Shown here: piece by piece, positions 24,988 through 35,205 of the stretch
Layout of the letters: the number at the start of each line of letters is the position of its first letter
Numbering within the stretch: the first letter of the stretch is position 1
From: Myxococcales bacterium
GTDB taxonomy: Bacteria > Myxococcota_A > Polyangia > Haliangiales > Haliangiaceae
Reading direction: 5' to 3'
Length of the DNA: 64,000 bases
Assembly: GCA_016716835.1 (NCBI GenBank)
Contig: JADJUW010000002.1
Location: forward strand, 558,001 to 622,000
Made by a program: the position numbers and the translations under genes
Notes under the pieces: generated by a model
What the model saw: only the letters and a program-made list of their open reading frames with translations
Database searches by the model: none
Told to the model about the DNA's origin: nothing

Positions 24988-26409
24988 TTACGTATTGTTA
25001 CGGGCTTTTCGTTTGGCCTGTGCCTCGCGATACTTGTCCGCCCAGCCGTCGACGTTGACCTGTTGGGTACGGCTGAGCGCAAGCGCACCTCGTGGCACGT
25101 CTTTAGTCACCGTGGTGCCGGAACCGACGTAGGCACCGCGCCCAACCGTCACCGGCGCCACCAATTGCGAGTCCGAACCGACGAAGACGCCGCTTTCGAT
25201 CGTGGTCTTGTTCTTGCTGTAGCCGTCGTAGTTACACGTGATCACGCCCGCACCGACGTTGGCATCAGCGCCAATAAAGACGTCGCCGAGATAGGCAAGG
25301 TGGTTGGCCTTGGCGCCGGCCATGATCTGCGCCTTCTTGGTTTCGACGAAGTTGCCGAGGTGCACGCGGTCATCGATTTCGGTGCCCGGGCGGCAATGCG
25401 AAAACGGCCCAATCTGTGCATTTTGGCCGACCGTTGTCTCGGTGATCACGGAGTAGGGCTTCACCACCGTGCCGTCGCCGATCACGGCGTCGGTGAGAAT
25501 AGCGCCACAGTCGATCTTGACGCCACGGCCCAAGGTGGTCTTGCCGCGCAGCGCGACGCCGCAGCCAAGCCATGTGTCGGCGCCGATCGCCACCACGTCG
25601 GCATCGATATAGATCTGCGCGGGATCTTGCAACGTCGTGCCCTCGCGCATCCAGCGCTCGGCGATTTGCCGGCGCGCCAAACGCTCCACCTGCGCGAGAT
25701 CGACGCGATCGTTGATGCCCGAGACCTCGGCAAATGGCGCGTCGATCGCGGTGGCGAAGCCACGGGCCGCGGCCTTGGCAACCAAGTCGGTGAGATAGAC
25801 CTCACCTTTTTTGTTCTGATCGCCAAGCGTTTGTAAATCCGCGCGTAGGTGGCCGAGCCGCACGGCGTAGAAGCCGGCATTGGTTTCGCGAATCTCGCGT
25901 TGTGCCGGCGTCGCATCGAGGTGTTCGACGATGGACGCCAAATTTCCCTGCGCATCGCGCACCAGTCGGCCATAGGGCATGTCGCGATCGGGAATGGTTG
26001 ACAACAAGGCCATGCCCGCCGGCGAGGCCTGGCAGGCGGCAACCAAGCGCTCAATGCTGGCGCTCGTGATGAGCGGCGCATCGCCGCTGAGGATGACGAC
26101 AATCTGGTCATCGTGCGCGCTCGCGAGCTGCGGCAGCGCGGACTGCACGGCGTGGCCGGTGCCGCGTTGCTCGGCCTGCTCGGCAACCGCAATCGTGCCG
26201 ACGCCATAGCGATCATCTAGGGCGCCGCGGACGTCGGCCAACTTGTGGCCGAGCACGGCGACGATTTGCTGCGCCCCGGCGCCGCGCGCGGCCTCGATGA
26301 CCCACGCGATGAGCGAACGGCCCGCGATCGCATGCAACACCTTGGGCAGCTGTGATTTCATGCGCGTGCCCATGCCCGCGGCAAGAATGATAACAATCGG
26401 TTGTGCCAT
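24988..26409 (-). CDS. glmU: Bifunctional GlmU (GlcNAc-1-P uridyltransferase / glucosamine-1-P acetyltransferase)
   Basis: 473 residues from the ATG at 26409; a further ATG six codons upstream is less typical. The N-terminal pyrophosphorylase carries 'ILAAGMGTRMKSQLPKVLH' and 'VILSGDAPLI'. The C-terminal half is a left-handed beta-helix with hexapeptide repeats and 'HLAYLGDVFIGADANVGAG' followed by 'ITCNYDGYSKNKT', which contains acetyltransferase-site residues. It makes UDP-GlcNAc for peptidoglycan and LPS. It is a single transcription unit facing the SCP2 gene across 122 bp. Confidence 0.97.
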   Translation of the reverse strand: MAQPIVIILAAGMGTRMKSQLPKVLHAIAGRSLIAWVIEAARGAGAQQIVAVLGHKLADVRGALDDRYGVGTIAVAEQAEQRGTGHAVQSALPQLASAHDDQIVVILSGDAPLITSASIERLVAACQASPAGMALLSTIPDRDMPYGRLVRDAQGNLASIVEHLDATPAQREIRETNAGFYAVRLGHLRADLQTLGDQNKKGEVYLTDLVAKAAARGFATAIDAPFAEVSGINDRVDLAQVERLARRQIAERWMREGTTLQDPAQIYIDADVVAIGADTWLGCGVALRGKTTLGRGVKIDCGAILTDAVIGDGTVVKPYSVITETTVGQNAQIGPFSHCRPGTEIDDRVHLGNFVETKKAQIMAGAKANHLAYLGDVFIGADANVGAGVITCNYDGYSKNKTTIESGVFVGSDSQLVAPVTVGRGAYVGSGTTVTKDVPRGALALSRTQQVNVDGWADKYREAQAKRKARNNT

Positions 26410-26572
26410 GAACGGCCCATATATCACGGGGCGTCGTCACCCCCAAGGCATCGAAAAATAGAAAAATACCGCGTAGTTGTTGTGCGCAGAAGCGGCGCTT
26501 TCTGCGCCAATGTAGGTGTAATCGCACCGGAATTTGTCAATTAAGAGCTATCGAGCCGGCGCTCGCCACACC

Positions 26573-26578
26573 TATAAT
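26573..26578 (+). promoter_or_regulatory. Candidate -10 box (TATAAT)
   Basis: A perfect TATAAT sits nine bases before the GTG start at 26587 of the REC-GGDEF-EAL gene, with no ribosome-binding sequence between. If used, transcription would start at or next to the start codon and give a leaderless mRNA. No clear -35 element is visible. An in-frame GTG at 26614 is the alternative start. Confidence 0.4.
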
Positions 26579-26586
26579 AGACAGAC

Positions 26587-29322
26587 GTGGGGAACCAAGA
26601 ACTGCCAGACGAAGTGCCCGACCAAGCCGCCGGACGTGTCCGTGAAAGGCAAAAGTTCAAGGTCCTATGCGTCGACGATGAGACCCTCAACCTTGACTTG
26701 CTCGATCGCGCCCTGCGACGAGGGTTCGAGGTGTTATTGGCGTCCTCGCCGGAGCGTGCGATTACGTTGCTGCGCGAAAACTCCGATATCGCGGTGGTCG
26801 TCACCGACTATCGTATGCCCGGCATGACCGGTGCGGAGCTACTCGCCGCGTCCGCCAAGTTGCGACCCGATGCGCGCCGAATCGTCGTCACGGGCTATGC
26901 CGATACCGACAATATTTTGGCGTCGGTGAATAATGGCGGCGCGCAATACGTGCTGCGCAAGCCATGGAAAAACCAAGATCTGGTCACCATGATTGATCAC
27001 TTGGTTTCGGCTTATGAGCGCGAACATGGCGGCAAAGAACTGGTCAACCAGCTCCGACTTGCGAATCAAAAATTTGAGCGCCACGAAGAGCGGCTCATCC
27101 AAGCGCTCGACGATCGGACGCATGATCTCGACCTGGCCCAGGCGGAGCTCGATCGCATTGTTAAGCAGCAAGAGGCGCTGTCGTTTCGCGACCAGCTCAC
27201 CGGGCTCTATACCCACCGCGCATTTCTTGAACGCCTAGAAGAGGAATGCGCGCGTTGCCGCCGTCACCCCGAGGCCTTCAGCGTTTTGATGGTGGCGGTC
27301 GATGGCCTGCCGTCGATCAATCAAGAATTCGGTTATGCGGTCGGCGACGAATATTTGCGGCGGATCGCCAAGGTGCTTGGGTCGGCGGATCCAACCAGCC
27401 GGCTTTCAGACATCACGGCACGATATTCGGGCGAAGAGTTCGTCTTGCTGCTGCCGTCGACGGCCAAGCCAGGCGCGACGACCAAGGCGCTCAAGATTCG
27501 CGAGAGCATTGCGCACGCCGAGTTTCCAACCGAGCGCAAAGTAACCGTCTCGGTCGGTATTGCGAGCTTCGCCGAAGATGCCGACAATTCCGAAGGCCTT
27601 ATTGCTTCCGCTAAGTCGGCGCTGCGAGCCGCCAAGGCCATGGGACCCGGGCGCGTGCGGGCGCACACCCGGGACGAGCCGGGCGGGGCGACCCATTTGC
27701 TGGACAATGCGGTTCCCGTCGCGGTCGACGTCGCCGCCGCCGCGCCGCTGTCGTCGGTGCTCGTGCGCATGGTCGAGGAAGATCATCTGCGGCCGTATCA
27801 TGAGCGCATCGCCGAGATCTCCCTGATGTTGCAGCGCGGCCGCGCGCTGTCGTGCCTCTATGTCGATCTTCGTGGCCTTCAGCGCATCGAGACCGACCTC
27901 GGCGTGGCGCATCACGCCCAAGTCTATGAAACCGCGGGCCGCGTTCTGTTTGAGCTGCGTGAGGGGCTGCTGGGCCGCGGCGATGTTATTTGCCGTACCA
28001 CCGATGATGACGCGTACATCGTGTTTCTCGAGCCGCGCAACGGCATGGCGAGCGACGGCGCCGAGGCCTTGGCCTTGGCGCTAGAGGCCGCGGTGGAGTC
28101 GGCCCTGACGCCATCGGTGCGCAAGCTCTTGCACGACGTGCCGCGCACCGTGGTCGGCGTGGCACGCGTGCTCGGCAATTCGATGTTGCGGCCTGAGCGG
28201 TTGATCGCCCGCGTGGTGACCGAGGCTGCCGATACCGCGCGCTTGGCGCGCGAGCGGCGCGCCGTGCGCGAAAAGGCGATGCTGCAAGATATCATTCTCT
28301 CGGACGGGCTGACGCCGGTTTATCAGCCGATCGCACATCTCGAGACCGGCGAGATCTTCGGCTTTGAGGCGCTTACGCGCGGCCCCAAAGGCACGCCGCT
28401 TGAATCGCCCGCGACGCTGTTCTCGATCGCCGACGAGGTGGACCTAACCTTCGAACTCGATCGCGCATGTTTCCGCGGCGCGCTGCGAGGGGCGGCGACG
28501 CTCGAGCCTGTGCATCGCCTGTTCGTGAATTTGTTGCCGGTTTCGTATTACGACTCGGCCTTCATCAAGGCCGAGGTGAGCGCCTTGCTTGAGATGGGCG
28601 CGGTCACCCCTGCCAACATCGTCTTCGAGATCACGGAAAAGCTCGCGATCGAGAATTTCTCGTCGTTTAAGCGCGCGCTCGCCAACTACACCGCTATGGG
28701 GTTTGGCGTCGCCATCGACGACGTTGGCACCCGACATTCAAATCTCGAGACGGTCATGGCGCTGCGCCCTAACTTCATCAAGCTCTCAGACGTGCTAACC
28801 CGTGGCGTGGCCAACTCGACGGTGAAGCGCGAGATGGTGCGGTCGCTCAATCGCATCGCCGACGCGATTGATTCGGTGCTCGTGGCCGAAGGCATTGAGA
28901 CCGCGGATGACCTGCTCGTGTTGCGCGATCTTGGCGTGAAGTTCGGCCAAGGCTTCTTCTTGGCGCGGCCAGGGCCCGCCTTTCCCAAACTCACGCCAAG
29001 CGTCAAGCGGGCGATTCGCTCGCAGGTGGAACAACGCGTGGTGATTGCGGCGCCACCCGCCGAGTTTGATGAGCACGGTGACGTCGACATGGACATCTCG
29101 CGCGAATCGCAATTGCCGGCTGGCTTCGCGGCGAGCGTCGAAGACGACTCGCGTGCGACGGGCGATCTTTCGACCATCGCCGATCAAATTATGGCGCGCG
29201 CGCGGCGTGTGAGCAGCAACAGCGGCATCGTCGAGACGGCGGAAGAAGACCGCACGCTCAACGGCAAGACCGCGCTGCGCTTGGTGGTGCCGCCCGTCGA
29301 TGACGAAGGCGACGCGTCGTAA
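26587..29322 (+). CDS. Response regulator with GGDEF and EAL domains
   Basis: 911 residues. The REC domain has Asp30/Asp31, phosphoacceptor Asp74 ('VVTDYRMPGMTG'), Thr102 and Lys125. A coiled coil at about residues 140-200 leads to a GGDEF domain whose motif is SGEEF (281-285), a variant of GG[DE]EF. The EAL domain has the EAL motif at 594-596 ('FEALTRG') and 'VFEITEKLAIEN', but 'AIDDVGTRHSNLE' replaces the usual DDFGTG and 'FIKLSDVL' replaces KxD. The late 'VAEGIET' and 'GQGFFLARP' motifs are intact. The cyclase may be weak or active, and the phosphodiesterase probably impaired. The REC resembles those of RpfG-like regulators. No kinase gene is adjacent. Confidence 0.93.
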   Translation: MGNQELPDEVPDQAAGRVRERQKFKVLCVDDETLNLDLLDRALRRGFEVLLASSPERAITLLRENSDIAVVVTDYRMPGMTGAELLAASAKLRPDARRIVVTGYADTDNILASVNNGGAQYVLRKPWKNQDLVTMIDHLVSAYEREHGGKELVNQLRLANQKFERHEERLIQALDDRTHDLDLAQAELDRIVKQQEALSFRDQLTGLYTHRAFLERLEEECARCRRHPEAFSVLMVAVDGLPSINQEFGYAVGDEYLRRIAKVLGSADPTSRLSDITARYSGEEFVLLLPSTAKPGATTKALKIRESIAHAEFPTERKVTVSVGIASFAEDADNSEGLIASAKSALRAAKAMGPGRVRAHTRDEPGGATHLLDNAVPVAVDVAAAAPLSSVLVRMVEEDHLRPYHERIAEISLMLQRGRALSCLYVDLRGLQRIETDLGVAHHAQVYETAGRVLFELREGLLGRGDVICRTTDDDAYIVFLEPRNGMASDGAEALALALEAAVESALTPSVRKLLHDVPRTVVGVARVLGNSMLRPERLIARVVTEAADTARLARERRAVREKAMLQDIILSDGLTPVYQPIAHLETGEIFGFEALTRGPKGTPLESPATLFSIADEVDLTFELDRACFRGALRGAATLEPVHRLFVNLLPVSYYDSAFIKAEVSALLEMGAVTPANIVFEITEKLAIENFSSFKRALANYTAMGFGVAIDDVGTRHSNLETVMALRPNFIKLSDVLTRGVANSTVKREMVRSLNRIADAIDSVLVAEGIETADDLLVLRDLGVKFGQGFFLARPGPAFPKLTPSVKRAIRSQVEQRVVIAAPPAEFDEHGDVDMDISRESQLPAGFAASVEDDSRATGDLSTIADQIMARARRVSSNSGIVETAEEDRTLNGKTALRLVVPPVDDEGDAS

Positions 29323-29465
29323 CCAGGCTATATAACCGCACGTGCGCGATGACGTCGTGCTCAAGCCTACGGGGTAGGCCTCGGCCATACATGCGCGGGC
29401 AAGGCCGTCGAATCTGACCCGGCCCGGGTGCTTGAGGCCTTCAACCGGCTTACACTTAATTCTGT

Positions 29466-30551
29466 ATGGCGATGGACAATCCGACGTTTCAGAAGCTGTT
29501 GGCGTTTGGGATCGACCGGGGGGTATCGGACATTCACTTCGAGGTCGGCTATCCGCCGCACTATCGCCTGCACGGTGAATTGCTCGGGGCGATCAAGGTG
29601 CCGCCGCTCATCGCTGCCGATACCGAAACCATCGCCAAGATGATTTTGGCGGACCGCGGACAAAACGTAGACTTTACGCGCGCTTTCCGCGAGATCGACG
29701 TCTCATATTCGCTGGCACAGCGGGGGCGCTTTCGAGCTTCCATTTTTCGCCAGCGCGGCGCGGTCGGCATCGTCATGCGGCTCATTCCGCCCCAGGTCGT
29801 GACCATCGAAGATCTAAACCTGCCGCCGGTCTTGGCCGAAATTGCCGATGTTCGGCGCGGCATGGTGCTGGTGACGGGCGCCACGGGCAATGGCAAGTCC
29901 ACCACGATCGCGGCGATGGTGCGCTACATCAATGAAACCCGCCACGCGCACGTGATTACGATCGAGGACCCGATTGAATTCATTCACGAGCCAGGCAAGT
30001 GCATGGTGATCCAGCGCGAGGTTGGCTCGGATACCGATAGCTTTAAGGACGCGCTGATCGCGGCGATGCGGCAAGACCCCGACGTCATCATGGTCGGCGA
30101 GATTCGCGATAAAGAGACCGCGGCGACGAGCCTCAAGGCCGCGGAGACCGGCCACTTATTGCTGTCGGCCATTCACACGCCCGATACCATGTCGACGATT
30201 CAGCGCTACGTTGGCTTGTTCGACGCCGATGAGCAGGCGATCGCGCGCGAACGCTTGGGCGACTGCTTGCAAGCCGTGGTGTCGCTGCGGCTGATTGCGG
30301 CCAAGGAAGGCCGCCGGCGCCTGCCGGCGGTCGAGATTCTTCGTGTCACGCGCTCGGTGCGCGAGGCAATCCGCAATAATCGCTTGAGTGACATCCCTGA
30401 ATTGATCAAAAAAGGTCGCGACCTGTATTCGATGCAATTGTTTGACCAGCATCTCGTCGATCTCGTGAACAGCGGCTTGGTTTCCATGGAAACCGCGATG
30501 TACGCGTCATCGAACCCCGAAGATTTCGAGCGCTCCTTGCGCTTCGGCTAG
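29466..30551 (+). CDS. PilT/PilU-like type IV pilus retraction ATPase
   Basis: 361 residues. The N-terminal PAS-like domain contains 'GVSDIHFEVGYPPHYRLHG'. Walker A is 'GATGNGKST' (138-146). The Asp box 'VITIEDPIEF', Walker B 'DVIMVGEIRD' and His box 'ETGHLLLSAIHTPD' follow. The C-terminal 'AIRNNRLSDIPELIKKG' resembles the PilT AIRNLIRE region but is divergent, closer to PilU-like paralogues. It drives pilus retraction in twitching motility in known family members. No other pil genes are adjacent. Confidence 0.9.
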   Translation: MAMDNPTFQKLLAFGIDRGVSDIHFEVGYPPHYRLHGELLGAIKVPPLIAADTETIAKMILADRGQNVDFTRAFREIDVSYSLAQRGRFRASIFRQRGAVGIVMRLIPPQVVTIEDLNLPPVLAEIADVRRGMVLVTGATGNGKSTTIAAMVRYINETRHAHVITIEDPIEFIHEPGKCMVIQREVGSDTDSFKDALIAAMRQDPDVIMVGEIRDKETAATSLKAAETGHLLLSAIHTPDTMSTIQRYVGLFDADEQAIARERLGDCLQAVVSLRLIAAKEGRRRLPAVEILRVTRSVREAIRNNRLSDIPELIKKGRDLYSMQLFDQHLVDLVNSGLVSMETAMYASSNPEDFERSLRFG

Positions 30552-30562
30552 CCGGGGTTACC

Positions 30563-31603
30563 GTGTACGATAACGCGGTGGCCGCTCCGTTTGGCACCGA
30601 TGTCGCACATGCCGCGGCCATCCTGCGCCGCGGCGGGGTGGTGGCGTTTCCCACCGAGACGGTTTATGGGCTTGGCGCCGACCCTCGGCAGGCTTCGGCG
30701 GTTGATCGCGTGTACGCCATCAAGGGCCGCCCGCGCAATCACCCGTTGATCGTGCATGTGCATGAGGCCGCCGAGGTGGCGCAGTGGGCCGCGGTCGTGA
30801 CGCCCGCGGCGACACTCCTGATGTCGGCATTTTGGCCTGGGCCGCTGACGTTGCTGTTGCCCAAGGCTGACGCCGCGCCAGATGCAGCGTTTATCGAAAG
30901 CTCGTCGGTCGCGGTGCGCATGCCAAACCATGCCATGGCATTAGCGTTAATTGCGCAGGCTGGCGGCGCCGTGGCCGCGCCGAGCGCCAATCGTTTCGGT
31001 GCGCTCAGTCCCACGTCCGCGGCGGACGTCGCCGCGGATTTGGGCGATGACGTCGACTATATTCTCGATGGGGGCCGCTGCGAGGTGGGGGTGGAATCGA
31101 CGATCGTCAGCCTCCTTGGCGATCAGCCCGTCATGGTGAGGCCAGGTGGCATCACCCGCGCTCAGCTTGAGGCCTTGGTGGGGCAAATGGGCGGGGCGCC
31201 GGCGACGGGATTGCGGGCCCCCGGCCTTTTGCCATCGCATTATGCGCCGCGCGCGCGCTTGCTGGCCGTGTGGTCGCGCGACCTCTCGGCGGCGTGTGAG
31301 GCGCACGTCGCGCAGTGCCTGGCCGAAGGACGTGCGCCTCGCTACGGCCTGCTAGTCCGCAATTCGGACGATGTGGCAGGGCTCCGCGCTAACGGGTCGT
31401 CTCCACTACAAATCATCGCGCTTAGTGATGACGTGGCCTTGTTGGCGCGGCACTTGTACGAGGCCTTGCGCTCGCTAGATGATGCCGGGGTTGATACAAT
31501 TATAGCCGTCATGCCAGATGCGGTGGGGGTAGGGGAGGCCGTGGTCGACCGTCTGCAAAAGGCCTCCGGACCGCGAGATTTCGTGAAAGGCAAAATGCCA
31601 TGA
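30563..31603 (+). CDS. tsaC: L-threonylcarbamoyladenylate synthase (Sua5/TsaC)
   Basis: 346 residues from the GTG at 30563, the long Sua5 form with a C-terminal Sua5 domain. Motifs include 'GGVVAFPTETVYGLGAD', 'IKGRPRNHPLIVHV', 'LTLLLPKADAAPD' and 'VRMPNHAMAL', with the C-terminal linker 'GLRAPGLLPSHYAPRARL'. It makes threonylcarbamoyl-AMP for tRNA t6A37 modification. It overlaps purE by four bases and lies 11 bp after the PilT-like gene. Confidence 0.95.
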   Translation: MYDNAVAAPFGTDVAHAAAILRRGGVVAFPTETVYGLGADPRQASAVDRVYAIKGRPRNHPLIVHVHEAAEVAQWAAVVTPAATLLMSAFWPGPLTLLLPKADAAPDAAFIESSSVAVRMPNHAMALALIAQAGGAVAAPSANRFGALSPTSAADVAADLGDDVDYILDGGRCEVGVESTIVSLLGDQPVMVRPGGITRAQLEALVGQMGGAPATGLRAPGLLPSHYAPRARLLAVWSRDLSAACEAHVAQCLAEGRAPRYGLLVRNSDDVAGLRANGSSPLQIIALSDDVALLARHLYEALRSLDDAGVDTIIAVMPDAVGVGEAVVDRLQKASGPRDFVKGKMP

Positions 31604-32127
31604 AAGCCAAACCATCAGCCTCGGCTGCCCCAAAACGCGGCGGACCAACGGTGCCCGTGGTTGGTATCATCATGGGCTCCAAGAGCGACTGGCCGACCAT
31701 GAAACACGCGAGCGACGTGCTCACGGCGCTTGGGGTCGGGCACGAGTCGCGCATTGTATCGGCGCATCGCACGCCCGACTTGTTATTTACCTATGCCGAG
31801 CAAGCGGCCGCGCGTGGCCTCAAAATCATCATCGCCGGGGCAGGCGGGGCAGCGCACTTGCCTGGCATGACCGCGAGCAAGACGGCCTTGCCTGTGCTCG
31901 GGGTGCCCGTGCAGTCCAAGGCGCTTAGCGGCATGGATTCGCTGCTATCGATCGTTCAAATGCCTAAGGGCATCCCGGTAGGCACACTGGCTATCGGCGA
32001 GGCGGGCGCTGCCAACGCAGGGCTCTTAGCGGCTGCAATCTTGGCGACGACAGACCTCGCACTCGCAAAGCGCCTCGCGGCCTATCGAGCCGCACAAACG
32101 GCCGCCGTGCTGGGAGATGAACTTTGA
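31600..32127 (+). CDS. purE: N5-carboxyaminoimidazole ribonucleotide mutase
   Basis: 175 residues. Class I PurE motifs are 'GIIMGSKSDWPTMKHA', 'SAHRTPDLLFTYAEQA', 'IAGAGGAAHLPGMTAS' and 'VPVQSKALSGMDSLLSIVQM'. The enzyme converts N5-CAIR to CAIR in purine synthesis and works with PurK, encoded next with a four-base overlap. The start overlaps the tsaC stop by four bases, so tsaC-purE-purK is probably one transcript. Confidence 0.97.
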   Translation: MKAKPSASAAPKRGGPTVPVVGIIMGSKSDWPTMKHASDVLTALGVGHESRIVSAHRTPDLLFTYAEQAAARGLKIIIAGAGGAAHLPGMTASKTALPVLGVPVQSKALSGMDSLLSIVQMPKGIPVGTLAIGEAGAANAGLLAAAILATTDLALAKRLAAYRAAQTAAVLGDEL

Positions 32128-33332
32128 GCAGGGCTCGCTCGACGGTGCGTCACCATTCGCAAAATGGCGATATCGCCGCGGCTGCCACCGCGCCGCTGCT
32201 ACCGGGCTCAACCATTGGCGTGCTGGGCGGCGGCCAGCTCGGGCGCATGATGGCGCTGGCGGCACGCCGCATGGGCTATCGCATCGTCGTGCTCGATCGC
32301 AATGTGCGCTGCCCAACCGCGCAGGTGGCGGATGGCTTCGTGCTCGGCACGCTCGAAGATCGCGACGCGGCAATGTACTTAGCCGCGCAGTCCGACGTCA
32401 TCACGCTCGACACTGAGCATGTGCCGGCCGATGTACTCGAGGCGCTGGAAGCTCGGGCGCCTGTACGTCCGGGCGCCGCCGTCCTGCGCACCATTCAAGA
32501 CCGGTTGACGCAGAAAAATTTTCTGGCGTCGCTCGGCCTGCCGCAGGCAGCGTATGCGCCGGCGGCGTCGCTTGGTGAGCTGACGAGCGCGGTCGCCATG
32601 GTCGGGCGGCCTTCTATTTTGAAAGTTAGGCGCCACGGCTACGACGGCAAGGGTCAGGTGCGCATCACGGACGCCAGCGATCTCAACGAGTCGTTGCGAC
32701 AGCTCAAGTATGAGCCCGCGGTGCTTGAGGCCTTAGTGCCATTTGCACGCGAAATCTCCGTCATCTTGGCGCGCGGCATGGCCGGCGATATCGAGGTCTT
32801 CCCGATTGCCGAGAATCAGCACCGCAATCACATTTTGCATATTACGCGAGCCCCAGCACCTATGCCCGAGGTTCGCCGCGGAGAGGCGATTGCGATCGCG
32901 ACACGTATTGCCAACGAGCTTGGCCATGTAGGCGTCATGGCGGTCGAAATGTTCGAGCTGCCGGATGGCACCTTGCTGGTCAACGAAATCGCGCCGCGCA
33001 CCCACAACAGCGGGCACTACACCTATGGAGCGTGCACCGTCTCGCAATTCGAGCAACACGTGCGTGCCGTCTGCGGCCTGCCACTCGCCGAGGCGCGGCA
33101 AACCACGGGCGCCGTCATGCTCAACCTGCTTGGCGATCTGTGGGCCCACGGCGAACCCGACTGGTCCGTCGTGCTCACCCACCCCCGTGCGCGCCTCCAC
33201 CTCTACGGCAAAGAAGGCCCCGCGCCCGGCCGCAAGATGGGCCACGTCCTGCTCCTGGACGACAACGCCGAGCGCGCCCTCGCCGACGCCGCCTCCATGA
33301 TGGGGTCACTCTCGCACCAAAATTCCATATAA
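32124..33332 (+). CDS. purK: 5-(Carboxyamino)imidazole ribonucleotide synthase
   Basis: 402 residues from a TTG at 32124 overlapping the purE stop. The ATP-grasp enzyme is recognised by 'IGVLGGGQLGRMMALAARRMG', 'RRHGYDGKGQVRI', 'ENQHRNHILHITRAPAP' and 'APRTHNSGHYTYGACTVSQFEQH'. It makes N5-CAIR from AIR, bicarbonate and ATP. The last nine residues (GSLSHQNSI) and the stop come from the left inverted repeat of the mobile-element-like segment starting at 33303, so the original C terminus has been replaced. The change is at the extreme end and is probably tolerated. Confidence 0.96.
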   Translation: MSRARSTVRHHSQNGDIAAAATAPLLPGSTIGVLGGGQLGRMMALAARRMGYRIVVLDRNVRCPTAQVADGFVLGTLEDRDAAMYLAAQSDVITLDTEHVPADVLEALEARAPVRPGAAVLRTIQDRLTQKNFLASLGLPQAAYAPAASLGELTSAVAMVGRPSILKVRRHGYDGKGQVRITDASDLNESLRQLKYEPAVLEALVPFAREISVILARGMAGDIEVFPIAENQHRNHILHITRAPAPMPEVRRGEAIAIATRIANELGHVGVMAVEMFELPDGTLLVNEIAPRTHNSGHYTYGACTVSQFEQHVRAVCGLPLAEARQTTGAVMLNLLGDLWAHGEPDWSVVLTHPRARLHLYGKEGPAPGRKMGHVLLLDDNAERALADAASMMGSLSHQNSI

Positions 33333-33367
33333 ATTTCAATGTGTTAACACGGGTGCTGCGTAGTCAC
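33303..33367 (+). repeat. Left inverted repeat of the RAYT-like element
   Basis: A 65-bp arm pairing with 33950-34014 in inverse orientation. It encodes the purK C-terminal residues and stop codon (TAA at 33330-33332) and contains an AT-rich core around 33318-33350. Confidence 0.8.
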
Positions 33368-33454
33368 CGGACGCCCGCATCGATTCGATGCCACATCGCT
33401 CAATTGGGTGAAATGCATCGCACCAATGTGAGGCGCACGCCGATAACCCATGCA

Positions 33455-33910
33455 ATGCGCAAACCCCGCCATGTTGTTACCTCTGAACCGCACGAGGTCG
33501 CGTTGACGAGTGTAGCGATGCGAACATTGTTTTCATACCCGAGCGATTATTTGCGATTCCTCCGTGTGCTGGCTGAATCGATGGAACGAAATCGATGCCA
33601 GTTACATGCCTTTTCGCTAATCTCTCGTTGTGCATATTTGCTAATCGCTCCGCGCGCACCCCTGGATCTAAGCAATTGCATGCAAGTTACGTGTCAACGG
33701 TACGCGTTGATCCGGAATCGGTTGACCAAGAGCAGCGGTGCGCTCTTCGCTCGACGTTTTGAATCAACGTATATTGAACGGACCGATATTGAAAAGACGC
33801 GACGTCGCATCGAATCGCATCCAGTTGTGGCTGGCAAAGCTGAATCGCCCGAAGCGTATCGTTGGTCTTCGGCCAACATCAGACTTGCCGCAGCATTGCG
33901 AGTCGCCTAA
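33455..33910 (+). CDS. Degenerate REP-associated tyrosine transposase (Y1/TnpA_REP-like), HUH residues lost
   Basis: 151 residues from the ATG at 33455; an ATG at 33413 is also in frame. The order of conserved blocks matches TnpA_REP: 'YPSDYLRFLRVLAESMERN' (DYxxfLxxL), 'QLHAFSLISRCAYLLI' in place of LHAYvLMpNHvHLLl, 'CQRYALIRNRL' with the catalytic-region Tyr, 'GALFARRFES', 'RIESHPVVAG' in place of YIeLNPvrAG, and 'SPEAYRWSSA'. Both histidines of the HUH motif are missing, so strand-transfer activity is unlikely. The frame is nevertheless uninterrupted. Base composition is lower in GC than the neighbours. It is either a decaying transposase or a domesticated derivative. Confidence 0.7.
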   Translation: MRKPRHVVTSEPHEVALTSVAMRTLFSYPSDYLRFLRVLAESMERNRCQLHAFSLISRCAYLLIAPRAPLDLSNCMQVTCQRYALIRNRLTKSSGALFARRFESTYIERTDIEKTRRRIESHPVVAGKAESPEAYRWSSANIRLAAALRVA

Positions 33911-33949
33911 GTCGTATGCGCAGCGTGCGATGTAGAGCTCAGACGCCAG

Positions 33950-34013
33950 GTGACTACGCAGTAGCGTGTTTAACTGGCTAAATTTGTTTGGAAATTTCGG
34001 GGCGGGAGTGACC

Positions 34014-34014
<1 letters not shown>
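33950..34014 (+). repeat. Right inverted repeat of the RAYT-like element
   Basis: Inverse of 33303-33367. It starts 'gtgactacgcag' and ends 'gggagtgaccc'. Its final base is also the first base of the thiolase stop codon on the minus strand. Confidence 0.8.
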
Positions 34015-35180
<1,166 letters not shown>

Positions 35181-35205
35181 GGTGTTTTCCTTGGTTGCAG
35201 GTGGG

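Noticed and set aside
24950..24992. Rho-independent terminator of glmU
   Set aside because: The hairpins have no T-run on the relevant strand and the stem is only six pairs, so the call is left as an unspecified palindrome.
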